In this document: piece after piece, positions 1-10,862 of the stretch
Numbering within the stretch: position 1 is the first letter of the stretch
How the letters are laid out: each line of letters begins with the position of its first letter
Source: Prorocentrum cordatum
Lineage: Eukaryota; Sar; Dinophyceae; Prorocentrales; Prorocentraceae
Direction of reading: 5' to 3'
NCBI GenBank assembly: GCA_963575745.1
Contig: CAUYUJ010020516.1
Coordinates: forward strand, 602,936 to 640,123
Length of the DNA stretch: 37,188 nt
The notes under the pieces: generated by a model
The model's input: the letters and a program-made list of their open reading frames with translations, nothing else
Told to the model about the DNA's origin: nothing
The model's database searches: none
Program-made: the position numbers and the translations under genes

Positions 1-60
1 GGGAGCGGCGGGGGGGATGGGGGATGAGGAAGCGGCGGAAGAGGGGGAAGAGAAGGGGAG

Positions 61-364
61 GAGGAGGGGGGCGAGGAGGAGGAGGAGGAGGAGGAGGCGG
101 AGGGAGGGAGGGGGGAGGAGGAGAGGGAGAGGGAGGCGGGGGGGGGGACAAGGAGGGGAAGGCGGAGGGGAGGGTAGGGAGTGCGGAAGAGGGTAGGACG
201 TCGATGGCGATGATGGCCGAGATGTCGCTGACGATGATGACGATGACGATGATGGTGTTGATGACGATGATGATGCTGTTGATGTTGATACTGGTACTGG
301 TGATGATGATGATGGTGATGATGATGATGGTGTTGATGATGATGGCGGTGATGATGAGGGGCGA
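61..364. repeat. GGA/GGC-rich and (GAT)n microsatellites
   Basis: Positions 61-175 are GGA/GGC-rich and about 200-360 are runs of GATGAT with interruptions. They probably form an intron of gene C downstream of its last visible exon. No conserved coding is seen. Confidence 0.6.
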
Positions 365-3300
365 GAAGGAGGAGGCGGTCGGCCTGCTCCGCCCCGAGCT
401 TGCGCTTCTTGGGGCCGCAGAGCTGCTTCAGCTGGTAGCGCAGGGAGAACAGCGCGAAGGTGACGGAGACGGTGATCACCGCCTCGTGGGCCGCGTCGCG
501 GCAGGCCTCCAAGTCCGCCTGCGCCACGATGACGTAGTTCTTGGGCACCTCGATGGCCGAGACGAGCTCGTACGTCGCCTTCAACTCCGTGCCCCCGGGC
601 GCTAGCTTGTTGTAGTCGGGGTTCGTGAGGAGGGCCCGCGCGGCGGCGGAGGGCGGGTTGTCGAGAAGGGTCGCGGGCGCATCCCGCCACTTGGGCGTCC
701 AGCTCTCGATCTGGTCCTTGGCATTCAGCATGGCGGACGTCCACTGCACCGACACGGCGTGCACGACGTCGGCACAGGTCACGAGTGTCTTGTCGATCAG
801 CGCTGCAATGTCGAAGCGGTCCAGGAGATCGATGTGATCGTCCGGCGCGCGAGACCAGCACGTCTGCAGCTTGTCGCGGAAGCCTGGCTCGGACCACGCC
901 CAGGTATCGAACTTCATATTCGACATCTTCTCGCACCGCCGAAACATGTTGCCCGTGAGCTCTAAGAGGTCCCGGTGCGATTCCATGGCGCCCACGATGA
1001 GAGCACCGTGCGCCGCCGAGATGTCGGGCGCGTCGCCAATCTGCAGCAGAGAGACACCGCGGGCCCACACAACCAAGCTATGTTTGACTGCCCACACCTG
1101 TTCGATAAGGACGTCGTCTTCCCCGCCGCTCACCGTGCCCACAGCCTGCTGCAAGGCGGCGGCGCACCCCGGGGACAAGGCGGCGCTCTCGTTGGCGCCG
1201 CCTGGACACAGCAAGCCCGGGCCATGCCCCCAGTCGCGCTTGCACACCCCGTCGGACCACGGTCTAGTGAAGAAGTTGTCGCAGGGGAACCCCCCGAACA
1301 GGGTGTCGAGACAAACGCGCAGCGGCTCCAGACCGTAGGCCAACACGGACCGAACTTTTGTCCTACAGACAACCATTGCAGGGAGCCCATCCAACGTGTT
1401 CAAGACGGCGGTCGCCGTGCGGAGGCCAGCGAGGTCGCCCCAGAAGCTGGCGTCGACGTGAGTGCGCTGGTGCTCCTGCGCTGACTTGAACGCCGCGATC
1501 ATCTGCTTCGCGGAAATGACGTCTGCCACAGGCGTGACGGAGAGGTCGAGGAAGGCGAGCACCTGCGTGAGCAGTTTCCGCATGTCGCCCCAGCTCTCGC
1601 ATGCAGTCTTGACATCCTGCATCGCGGGCGCGGCGGTGGGCAGAGCCACCACGGTCGCCAGGAAGGAGTCGAGAGAGGACATGTGGGCGACGAACGTGGG
1701 CTCGACCCAAAGGTGGCCGCCGAACTCGCTGGCGTCCTTCGCAAGCCATTCGAGGAACACGGTGAGGATGCGATCGCCGAGCCTGCAGATCAGCACGTGG
1801 AGCTGCCCGCCGATGTGGGCCAACCCCTGCTCCAGGCTCTCCTCCTTCAAGTACGCGAGGGACACGTCGCCCGCGCGCGTGTAGATGTCGGTCAACTCCA
1901 GCATGCGCGCGCGCGCGACCTCAAGCAGCGGCCAGGGGTCAGCGCTGTCAACGTCATCCAACTCGTCAGCGGCCGCGGACAGTGTCGCATCGGCCGCGCC
2001 GGCCAGCTCGATGCCCTCGGCCTTGCCAGCGATGGTGTCCCTGCACGTGCCCAGCATGGCGCGTCCTACCCCGAGGCGCCACGCATGCCCCCCTCCTCCT
2101 CCTCCTCCTCCTCCTCCTCCTCCTCCTCCGCCTCCTCCCCCTCCTCCTCCTCCTCCACCTCCTCCTCCTCCTCCTCCTCCCACCCCCCCGCCATCTCCAA
2201 CTCATCGTCCTCTCCCCCGTCGTCCTCATCGCCCACGTCATCGCCGCCCCCATCCTCGGCATCCGCCGCCTGATCCTCTTCGGCATCCTTATCATCGCTC
2301 ACGAACGCACCCCCGCCACCCACCGCATCAGCATCCAGCATCCACGTGGAGCGCGTCCGCCTCCTCCGAAACGTCATCGTCAGCGTCGTTGCCCCTCCTC
2401 GCGACCCATCGTCACCCCCCGCCGCCTCGTCCCCCCAAACCGCGCCCTCTTCCTCATCGCCCACGTCCTCCTCGTCCGTCGCCTCCTCGCCCTCAGCATC
2501 ACCCGCCTCGTCCTCCCCCCCGTCGGCCTCCACCGCGACCTCCTCGCCCCCCTTGTCAGCTCATCAGCCGCGCCCTCCTCATCCGTCGACCTCTCCCTCC
2601 TCCGCGCCCGCCCCCTCCGTCCACCCGATCGCCGTCCTCATCCTCCACCGCCTCCTCCTCATCCCATCGCGACACTCACCCCCCTCCGCACCCGCATCCC
2701 CATCGCCCGCATCATCCGCCCCGCCTCCGCCTCATCGTCATATCCATGGTCCATGGCCCATGGCCCAGCGTCGCCCTCCCACCCCGCGACCCACGTGGCC
2801 GGGGGCGGGGGGGAGGGGCGGCGCGGGGGCGGGGTGGCGGGGGAGAAGGATGAGGCGGAGGCGGAACGGGGGACGGGGGCGAGGGGCAGGGGGGAGAGGA
2901 CGAGGAGGAGGAGGAGGCGGACGACGAGGAGGAGGAGGTGGAGGTGGAGGCGGCGAAGAGGAGGACGTGGAGGAGGAGGTGGAGCATGTGGGCACCGCGC
3001 AGTCCTAGAGGCCAATCGCCGACGAACGACGCCACGCGCCAACGCTCGGCGTCGATCGCCAACATGGCCTCCTCCGCCGCCTTCAACTCGACATCGGTGG
3101 CGAGCCCGTCGCCGGCCGCAGAGAGCACCGCATGGAGGGCCGCGAGGTCGGAGACCACCTCGCCGGGGGCGTAGTTGGGCAGGGCAGCGGCAACATCCAT
3201 CAACATGGCCCGAAGCCCGCTGCCGCCGGTCTGCGCCGCGATACTCACCTTCATCTTCAGCATGTCGACGATGACGTTCTCCTGCGACTCGCGGGTCGGA

Positions 3301-5858
3301 TAGCCGGCCTGCTGCAGCGCGGTCGGTTGCAGCACTGCCCACATGGCACTGCCAGTCGGGGCCTCCTGCGGGGAGGAGGAGGAGGGGGGGGGGGAGGAGG
3401 CGGAGGAGGAGGGGGAGGAGGAGGAGGAGGGGGAGAAGGAAGGAGGAGGAGGAGGAGGAGAGGCAGGAGACACGCCGATCCTCACACTGCTTCGCCACGT
3501 GCTGCTGCAGGAGCCAAGTGGGGAAGGGCGGGTCGCACTTCGGCGGCGTCGAGAGGAACGCGAGGCTCGCCTTGTAGCACTGGGCGAACTCCGCCGTGCA
3601 CTCCGACGCCTTCACCCACGCCTTGCTGACGTTGAACGCCTCCTGAGCCCGCTTCCTCAGAAGCACGGCCTCCTCGTCGCCGATCGTGTACAGCTCGGAT
3701 CGCTGCTGCTTGGCGGCCTCCTCCGCGGCCCACTTCGCCTCCCGCTCGGCCGGCTCGACGAAGCACTCCTCGAACTCTTTGATGTGCCGCTCGATGCGAC
3801 GGCGGAAGGACGGCTTCTCCCCGAAGTACTTCTCGTCCTGGGCGCTGCCGATCAGCTCGGCGAGGTCTTCCTCGGGCCACCCGCGCGACCAACGTCCACG
3901 CCTGCGGGGCCGCGGCCCGCGCGACGGGACCGACCGCCGGTCCGTCGTCGCGAGGGCCGGGGCCCCGCCGGGAAGGGATGTTGGGCGGAGCAAGACGCCC
4001 CAGGGTGGCTACATTGAGGCCCCCGAGAGAGCGCCCCACGAAGGCATCCACGGGCCGGGCCCACTCCCCGGGAGCCCTCCTCGGGGCCCAGGGGGGATGG
4101 GGGGAGGGGGGTGTATTGTGGCGCCAGCGTCCTCGAGCACCGCCTTCCTGTTGCCCTGGGGCCGCCCCGCCTTCTGGCGCTTCGAGGCGGGCTGCGCCGC
4201 GGAGCTGCCGTCGCTCGACACGCTGCTGGGGCGGGCGGGCCGCTTGGCTGCAGGCTTCACCTTCGGCTTGGCCCTGGGCTTCGCAGCCGCAGCGCCGTCC
4301 CCCGCTGATGGGGGGGCGTCGGGCACAGTCTTTGCCAAAGCCGCGCGGTGCCCACGAAACACTGCACGGCTGAGGGCGCCGCAGCCGTCGTCGTCAAGGT
4401 CCACGGTCGGCTCCGTCGTCAGCGCGCCAGGCGCGGCGGCAGGCTTGGCAGCGCCGGCGCTGCCGGCGCCCGGAGCAGGCATGCTGAAGATGGACGGGGC
4501 CGCATCGCCAGAGGGCCGCGCGAACGCCGCCTCCAACGAGGCCGACAGCGCGTCGAAGTTCAGCTGCAGCTCGTCGTCGAACACCGCCGTGGCCGAGCTG
4601 GCGTGCTGAGTATGCTGCGACACGCCTTCCCAAGCGTCGCCAGCCCAATCCCCCCCCCCACCCCGCGCCGACCTCGACTGCCCGAGCCACCGCCAACGCT
4701 GCGGTCACATAGGTCGGCGGACCAGACACCCGGGATGGGGGGAGGGATTGGGCCCGCGGCCTTGGCGGTTGATAGCCTTCTCCGTCCACTCCAAGCGCCC
4801 CGGGATCCTGACGCACTGGTGGCCCTCGTGCTCGATGATCTGGTGGCCCTTCCCGTTGTACCGGGGATCCCCCTCCTGCTGGACATAGTCCGCAAGGAGG
4901 AGGATCCGGTTGGGGGCCCGCGACGTCTCCACCTGGGGGCGGGCGCGGCGACGTCAGCATCACCGTAGCCGTCGCCGCCACCGACCGCGCCCCCCGCGCG
5001 ACCCTCGACCTCCTGCAGCGACGACGACGGCGACGCCGACGACGCCGACGAAGACAACCGCGGCGCCGTCGACGCACGTCGGCGACGGCGGCGTCGCCGA
5101 CGGCACCCTCGACGAAGCCGGCGGTGACGGTGACGACGAGGGCGTCGACGACGTCTGCCTCTGACGCTGCAGAGGTCGCGAACTCGTCCTCCGCCTCCTC
5201 CTCCACCTCCTCCTCCACCTCCTCCTCCTCCACCTCCACCTCCTCCTCCTCCTCCGACAGCCTCGTTCGACTGGAAGGACTGCACCGACACCGCCCCGGC
5301 GCTCCAGTCGATCCGGCCGCGGTTCAGCTGGAGGTCCTTGGACGCGCCCTTCTCGATGAAGTACGACACGCACTGATGGCGCTTAGAGAAGAAGCGAGCG
5401 CCCACGGCTTTGTCCGCGCCCATCGTGCTGGCCAGGGCCTTGGGGGACGCGTACTCCTTCTGGAACTGGCCTTCCCAGGTGCGAGCGCAGTAGAAGCAGA
5501 CCAACCCGACGTTGAGCTGCTGCTTGGGCTTCCTGCCCCAAGCGAGGCACTGGTCCGCGTGGACGGGGTCCAGCTCGCTGTCGTGACCTTTGGAAGCCCA
5601 CTCTGGCCCATGTGGGCCCAGCCCGGATCCGAGCGCGCCAAGCCCGAACGCGAGCGAGGCAAGCCCGAACGCGATCCGACGACGGGGCCGCGGGCTGAGG
5701 TCAAGGCGTTGGCACAGCAGGCACACGCGCCCATCTGGGGTGACGCTGACGGGCCCATCGTGCCCAGCAACCGAGACCACCGTGTGCGACGGGTTGGTCT
5801 GGCCCCACGGGCCGAAGCGGCGCTCAATCGGCGCGGCCCCGTGCTCAGGGGCGTCCAT
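365..5858 (-). CDS. Gene C: large multi-exon protein of unknown function, 3' end beyond window
   Basis: Seven exons can be read on the minus strand: about 5858-5688 (ATG at 5858), 5592-5260, 4933-4765, 4623-4120, 3880-3488, 3370-3005 and 2057-365. The first two exons hold CLLC and CFYC pairs (GRVCLLCQRLD, VGLVCFYCARTWEG) that could form one zinc-binding module. Exon 4 is Ala/Pro-rich with Lys/Arg clusters (KPKVKPAAKRPARP, SKRQKAGRPQ), suggesting nuclear localisation. Exon 5 is charged and probably helical. Exon 7 is an uninterrupted frame of about 560 codons with LEVARARMLELTDIYTRAGD and, near its end, CGPKKRKLG; it then runs into His codons made by a (CAT)n tract, where the exon probably ends. 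I do not recognise the family, though it has the look of dinoflagellate-expanded hypothetical proteins. A GGFPCDNFF segment resembles methyltransferase motif IV only by chance. The introns between exons are almost pure simple repeats. Exon borders are estimates. Confidence 0.6.
2062..3000. repeat. Intron of gene C: (CTC)n and (GGA)n tracts
   Basis: The gap between the last two visible exons of gene C consists of a (CTC)n block at 2092-2180, a long C-rich block to about 2740, and G/GGA-rich sequence at 2800-2985. Very long open frames occur on both strands here only because triplet repeats lack stop codons. Confidence 0.65.
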
Positions 5859-6606
5859 CCCGACGGCTGGTCGGAGGAGGGCTCAGACTGCGCCTACACT
5901 GCCCGACGAGGCCGGGCCCCAGGCGCGGCGCTGGACAAGCCCGAGCAGCTGCGCGCACGCGGCGATCGGGGGTCGGGCCCAAGACTCGACGCCACATATT
6001 GGATGAGGGCGGGCCCCGGGGGGAGGATGCGACAGTGAGCGCGGTCAACGGGAGGGCAAGGAAACAGGGGGAGGGCGCGGGAGCGAGGCTGGGCGGGTGA
6101 GTGGGAGAGACGGGGGCGGGCGAGCTTCGGAGGGCAGAGGAGGAGGAGGAGGGAGGGGGGGGGGGCTGCGGGTTTCGGGGGCCACGCGACTGGGGGTATC
6201 CGAACGGGTCTAGCGGACAGGAGCTGGTGGACATCACCGATCACCGACCGATGTGGCAGGGCTGTGCGCGACGATGGCCAACCATCGACGACGACGACGT
6301 CGACGGCGGGGGCGCCGACGGCGACGACGTCGCCTAGAGCGGCACTCTGGATAAGGAGTCCATGGCGCGGCCGAGCCTGCAGGAGCTGGCCCCCTGAGGG
6401 GGAGGGCCACGCGAGGGGGGGGGGGGGCTTTCCTCGAGACGGCGGCGCCCCACGGAGTCGTGATCCCCCACTGCGCTCCAACTAAACCGCCGCAGCTTGC
6501 TGAAACTCGGGAGGCGCGGGGCCACGCAGGCGGGGCAACCTCAAGACGCCCGCCTGCGCCCTGTGGGCCACGCCGCGGCTGCCCGCCCCTGAGCGACAGC
6601 AAGGCG
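5859..6606. other. Intergenic spacer between genes B and C
   Basis: This is the G-rich spacer between the stop of gene B (6610) and the first ATG of gene C (5858). It holds short GGA and CGA runs. I see no gene and no SL-like motif. In dinoflagellates, unidirectional neighbours like these can be co-transcribed and separated by trans-splicing. Confidence 0.4.
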
Positions 6607-6609
6607 CGA

Positions 6610-7205
6610 TCACGGGGCGGCAGCCAGCGCGGCGATGGTCGCCGCCGCGAACGTGAAGCCGCTGAACGCGTTGCCCGCGAGGAGCCGACACAGCGAGTCG
6701 TCCTCATCAGCGTCGGCCCCGAAGAAGCCGATGAGCCTGAGGAGGTGCTCGCCGTGGATGCACCGCCACGCCTTCGTCTTGGCGCCCACCTGCACGCGCA
6801 TGACGATCAGCGAGTTCGTGCACAGGCACGGGATGGTCGTCCTGTACAGGCCCTCGCTGCAGAACTTGAGGCTCAAGTTCACGTCGGCGAACTGCGGCGC
6901 CATGAACTCCGACGGGTACGGGTCAACCTCCTCGCCGAACACGGCGATCTCAATCGACGCGACGGGGAGCTGGTACAGCACCCGGAGGAACTCCGGGGGG
7001 TAGTGGTCGAGGCGCGGGGGGTACGCGAGGCCGACCCGCTTGTAGTGGTCCAGGTGCAACTCGGACCCGCCCTTCATCACCTTGGGCCGCGGCTCGCTGC
7101 CGTCGGCGTTGCCGACGGGGAGGTCCCACCAGGAGAAGAACAGCTCAAGGGGGAGCTTCCCGATCTTCAACGTGGGCACCAACGCGCAGAAGGTGTCGAT
7201 GCCCG
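6610..7205 (-). CDS. Gene B, last exon: C5 DNA methyltransferase motifs IX-X
   Basis: This is an uninterrupted frame of about 198 codons ending in a stop at 6610. It begins near GDAGAGIDTFCALVPTLKIG and carries HLDHYKRVGLAYPPRLDHYP. Near its C-terminus it has TKAWRCIHGEHLLRLIGFFG, which fits motif IX (R..t..E.LRL.GF), followed by LCRLLAGNAFSGFTFAAA, which fits motif X (GNA.s.f). These two motifs close the cofactor fold of cytosine-C5 methyltransferases, so this is the C-terminus of the gene whose motif VI-VIII exon lies upstream at 9180-8953. Codon use is GC-rich and like its neighbours. The intron upstream holds the 366-bp tandem repeat array. Coding is clear; assignment to the same gene rests on strand, order and motif continuity. 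Confidence 0.75.
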
Positions 7206-7410
7206 CCCCAGCGTCGCCGGGGAGGGAAGGGGGCGGGGATGGGCGGGGGGGGGGAGGGGGCGAGGGCGAGGACAGGGGGGGGGTGGAGAGGGGGAGGGCG
7301 AAGAGGAGGAGGAGGAGGACGCAATGCAATTGCCGCAAACCATATATACCGGACGCGTCTCGATGGCCGCCCGAGCGACCCATCCCAGAAACAACCGAAC
7401 AACCAAACGC

Positions 7411-8700
7411 CTGACGTCGCTGACGTCATTCGTAACCCCGACGTGTATGCCGCTTGTTGTTGCAGCACGCCCAATGCGGCCGGGGATTTTGGCCTAACGT
7501 GCTGGGCAGACGTCCGTGCGAAGGGTGGATGCTCCCGGTGCGGCCGGGGTTTTTGGCCTAACGTGCTGGGCGGACGTCCGTGCGACGGGTGGATGTTCCC
7601 GGTGCGGCCGGGGATTTTGGCCTAACGTGCATGGTGCTTTCCTCTTGGATGGGGATTCTGGTGTGGCGTCTCTGCAGCGGGTGGGCTGTGTTGCCTCTGG
7701 TGTGTTGCAGCCCTTTAGTCGAAGCGGGCGCTTCGGATTCTCCACGCAGGGTGGTCCTCGCGGCCGGGGATTTTGGCCTGACGTCGCTGACGTCATTCGC
7801 AACCCCGACGTGTATGCCGCTTGTTGTTGTAGCACGCCCAGTGCGGCCGGGGATTTTGGCCTAACGTGCTGGGCAGACGTCCGCACGACGGGTGGATGCT
7901 CCCGGTGCGGCCGGGGATTTTGGCCTAACGTGCTGGGCGGACGCCAGTGCGACGGGTGGATGCTCCCGGTGCGGCCGGGGATTTTGGCCTAACGTGCATG
8001 GTGCTTTCCTCTTGGATGGGGATTCTGGTGTGGCGTCTCTGCAGCGGGTGGGCTGTGTTGCCGCTATCTGTTTCAGCCCTTTCGTCGAAGCGGGCGTTTC
8101 GGATGCTCCACGCAGGGTCGTCCTCACGGCCAGGGATTTTGGCCTGACGTCGCTGACGTCATTCGTAACCCCGACGTGTATGCCGCTTGTTGTTGCAGCA
8201 CGCCCAATGCGGCCGGGGATTTTGGCCTAACGTGCTGGGCAGACGTCCGTGCGAAGGGTGGATGCTCCCGGTGCGGCCGGGGTTTTTGGCCTAAACGTGC
8301 TGGGCGGACGTCCGTGCGACGGGTGGATGTTCCCGGTGCGGCCGGGGATTTTGGCCTAACGTGCATGGTGCTTTCCTCTTGGATGGGGATTCTGGTGTGG
8401 CGTCTCTGCAGCGGGTGGGCTGTGTTGCCGCTATGTGTTGCAGCCCTTTAGTCGAAGCGGGCGCTTCGGATTCTCCACGCAGGGTGGTCCTCGCGGCCGG
8501 GGATTTCGGCCTGACGTCGCTGACGTCATTCGCAACCCCGACGTGCATGCCGCTTGTTGTTGTAGCACGCCCAGCGCGGCCGGGGATTTTGGCCTAACGT
8601 GCTGGGCAGACGTCCGCACGACGGGTGGATGCTCCCGGCGCGGCCGGGGATTTTGGCCTAACGTGCTGGGCGGACGCCAGTGCTGGGCGGACGCCAGTGC
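7411..8700. repeat. 366-bp tandem repeat, about 3.5 copies, in an intron of gene B
   Basis: Copies start at 7411, 7778, 8144 and 8511, marked by CTGACGTCGCTGACGTCATT. The period is therefore 366-367 bp, and the fourth copy is truncated. Each copy contains shorter internal repeats of about 65 bp built on GGCCGGGGATTTTGGCC and ACGTGCTGGGCGGACG. Copies 1 and 3, and copies 2 and 4, are more alike in details such as CGTAACC versus CGCAACC and CAATGCGG versus CAGYGCGG. This suggests growth by duplication of a two-copy unit. The array lies between the motif VIII and motif IX-X exons. Confidence 0.9.
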
Positions 8701-8952
8701 GACGGGCGGCCCAGGAGACCCTCAGGACGGCTCCCCAGAGAGCCGCAAAAAGCTCCGAATACGGCCCAAGAAGCGCCCAATACGATGCCCAAGAAGGACC
8801 ACCCAGAAAAACAAAATCTTTTTCAGGCCGCCCTCTCCACCCCCGCCAGGCCGAGACCCCCGGGTTCGAGCCGCCTCTGCTTCCCCCCCTTGCCTGGCCG
8901 GCCCTCCCAACGAGGTGGCGGTGGAGGAGGACGCAAGGAGGAGGGCACCGAG

Positions 8953-9180
8953 AATCGCCACGAGCACCATCCTGCGCCGGCTGGCGGGGCTCCCGTACTC
9001 CGTCGCCTGCAGCGCCACCGCGCGGGCCTTGTACCCGATGGCGGTGAGCACCTCAATGATGGCGTCCGCGTCGCTGGTGTCCCCCGGGTTGGCGGGGCCC
9101 ATCAGCTCCGCCACGTTCTCCAGGACCACCACCGGAGGGCGGGCCTTCTCCACGTAGGCCTTCGTGGCGAGCCATGCCTG
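8953..9180 (-). CDS. Gene B exon: C5 DNA methyltransferase motifs VI-VIII
   Basis: The frame reads AWLATKAYVEKARPPVVVLENVAEL, then a linker and a segment ending SPASRRRMVLVAIL. PPVVVLENV is motif VI, whose ENV glutamate contacts the target cytosine. The ASRRRM segment is motif VIII (QxRxR-like). Together with the motif IV exon at 9611-9457 and motif IX-X at 7205-6610 this forms the C-terminal half of the host enzyme. The exon ends near 8953, where the frame runs into low-complexity sequence. The upstream intron (about 9181-9456) contains CGA/CGG triplet repeats. Confidence 0.75.
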
Positions 9181-9456
9181 GGCCGGAGGGCGAGGACACG
9201 TCGACGGAGCGGCGGCGGGGAGCGCGGGGGGGGGGTGCGGCGGTGGAGGCGGCGGGGAGCGGCGAGGCGGCGAAGCCGCGGGCGGAGGCGGACCAGGGCG
9301 ACGACGACGACGACGACGACGCCGACGGCGGCGGCGGCGAGTCGACGGCGACGACGACTCCACCGCCAACGCCGACGCGAGCAGCGGGCATCAGCAGAGT
9401 CAAGGGGGGTTGCGCCGCGGTGCCTCGCCCGTCTCGCCTTCCCCAGTCTGACAGGG

Positions 9457-9611
9457 GCTGATGCGCAGCCCGGCGGTGGCGTTGTTCATGCGGCTCTTGG
9501 TCACGCAGGTGAACCCCCCGAAGAATATGTCGATGGGGGGCACTATCACCATGGAGCCGCTCTTCAAGTCGAAGGCCCGCGCGCGCGAGAGATCCTCCAC
9601 GGACCGGAAGA
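9457..9611 (-). CDS. Gene B half-exon 3' of the insertion: motif IV with catalytic Cys
   Basis: Immediately after the transposon end the frame reads RSVEDLSRARAFDLKSGS, then PPIDIFFGGFTCVTKSRMNN and ATAGLRIS. GGFTCVTKS is the motif IV equivalent, carrying the nucleophilic Cys; the usual Pro before Cys is Thr here and the usual Gln after it is Val. This exon is the continuation of the exon at 29238-29064: joining them across the insertion after removal of one AAGA gives YLF|RSVED with no frame change. The splice site at its 3' end is estimated. Confidence 0.75.
9608..9611. repeat. Target site duplication AAGA, left copy
   Basis: AAGA directly abuts the left terminal inverted repeat and recurs at 29064-29067 next to the right one. 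Deleting the insert and one copy restores the gene B frame. Confidence 0.75.
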
Positions 9612-9644
9612 CTTTCCAATGCTCAGTGGAATTTTTGAATTCCA
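9612..9644 (+). repeat. Left terminal inverted repeat of the element
   Basis: The sequence begins CTTTCCAATGCTCAGTGG and contains an inner palindrome GGAATT...AATTCC. It matches the reverse complement of 29032-29063 with two substitutions in the first 23 positions and a small change in the A/T centre of the inner palindrome. Confidence 0.85.
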
Positions 9645-9762
9645 CGCGGCGTTCGGGGCTAATATTAATCACTGCCCTCGCGGCAAGGGCGCCTACGAGC
9701 AATGGGGGTCGCGCGCACGAGCGGGGGACATATAATTAATGCCGCCATTCAAACAATGGCAA

Positions 9763-9905
9763 ACACAGATATTATTGTTGGATAATCTTACCACTTGTAT
9801 ACGCATTATTGTTGTTGGATACCCAATATTATTGTTGGATACCCATGATTATTGTTGGATACTCAATATTACTATATTGTTGTTGGATACCCATTATTAC
9901 TGGAC
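9763..9905. repeat. Left subterminal repeats (TATTGTTGGATACCCA)n
   Basis: There are five to six imperfect copies of ATTATTGTTGGATACCCA in an AT-rich segment about 150 bp inside the left end. The position is typical of transposase-binding subterminal repeats. The right end has a different array built on ATTGTGGACAATAC. Confidence 0.7.
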
Positions 9906-10862
9906 GCCCCCGCGCGCGCGCTGCGGCGCGCGCGCGGAGAACTCTGCCTTGCCCACAACTGATTAAAAGTCGCCAGGTTGGCCTGGGAACTGACATGAAC
10001 TGGCGATGCTCAGTGTCTTTGAGATATCGTCGTGGGAGGCCTCTCGCCCAGGGCGCGTTGGAGGCAATTGTGAAAGAATGTCAATCGAGAGCCGTCGGCG
10101 CCCACTCGCGGGGCACGTTGAAGCATAAACAAAGCATTCGAATGATTAAATCAATCGTTGGTTGCTATGATACGTGCGTCAATGTGTAAGAATGCATATA
10201 CATGAATATGTATGCGCGTGTATACATGCAAGTGTGCATGTGGTTACGCGTATATACAATACACACAGGTATATATATATATGATCATATGACCACCGCT
10301 GCACTAATTAACCCAGGGGAAGAGGAATAATATGCCTGCATGGGGGGCGATTCTTGGGAGTCAGGTCTGAAGCCTCTGGGAAACCCAAGCCTCTTGTTGT
10401 TTTTCCTCCTGCAGCGCCCCCCCCCCCAGGTATTGGGTTTGTTGGGGACCTTCGGGGGGTCCTTATTATGGCGGGCCTCTCGGGGATTTCTGATGACCAT
10501 TTTCTTGTTCCCCCCTTGTGAGCCCCTCTTCTCGGATATATCTGCTTGGGATCCTCTTAAAGTCTTGGGCCGTCTTAGGCGCATCGCGGGCCGCGTGGAA
10601 GCACGCTCGGGCGGCCTTGGGCCTTGGGGCAGTTTTTGGGAGCCTTACCCTCCTCATCATTTGCCTCCTTCATTGTCCGCCCATCCACCTCCGCATCCTT
10701 TCCTCGCCCACCCCATCCATCCCCCGCAGCCGTTTTGGCTTCGACCGCGCGCCTGCCGCGCGCGCGGCTGCATCGGCCTCCTCTACCTCCTTCTCATACT
10801 TTCCATCGGCCTTGGCTGCATCGGCCCAGGCTGCTGCTCACCCTCAGCCTCTCCAGGCAAGC
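9906..10862. other. AT-rich segment and low-complexity 5' region
   Basis: Positions 10190-10290 are TA/TG-rich, with an alternating AT run near 10269. Positions 10340-10660 are T/G-rich, resembling a repeat scattered in introns, and include an 11-bp C run near 10427. An open frame continues from 10518 into the gene at 10863, but its N-terminal part (WKHARAALGLGAVFGS) does not look like conserved coding. Confidence 0.4.

Noticed and set aside
1270-1330. GGFPCDNFF in gene C as a second methyltransferase motif IV
   Set aside because: No motif I, VI, VIII or X occurs around it, and the surrounding protein is helical and unrelated.
1982-3274. Very long plus-strand open frame (about 430 codons) and similar giant frames in GGA/CTC regions
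   Set aside because: The product is Arg/Pro/Leu/Ser low complexity; triplet repeats have no stops in any frame, and real exons of gene C lie on the opposite strand on both sides.
7411-8700. Regularly spaced repeats as a CRISPR array
   Set aside because: Copies are contiguous 366-bp units with no unique spacers, and lie in an intron of a eukaryotic gene.
8722-8950. Coding continuation of the methyltransferase below 8953
   Set aside because: Sequence after VLVAIL becomes low complexity and matches the intron-type repeat also seen at 29320-29460.
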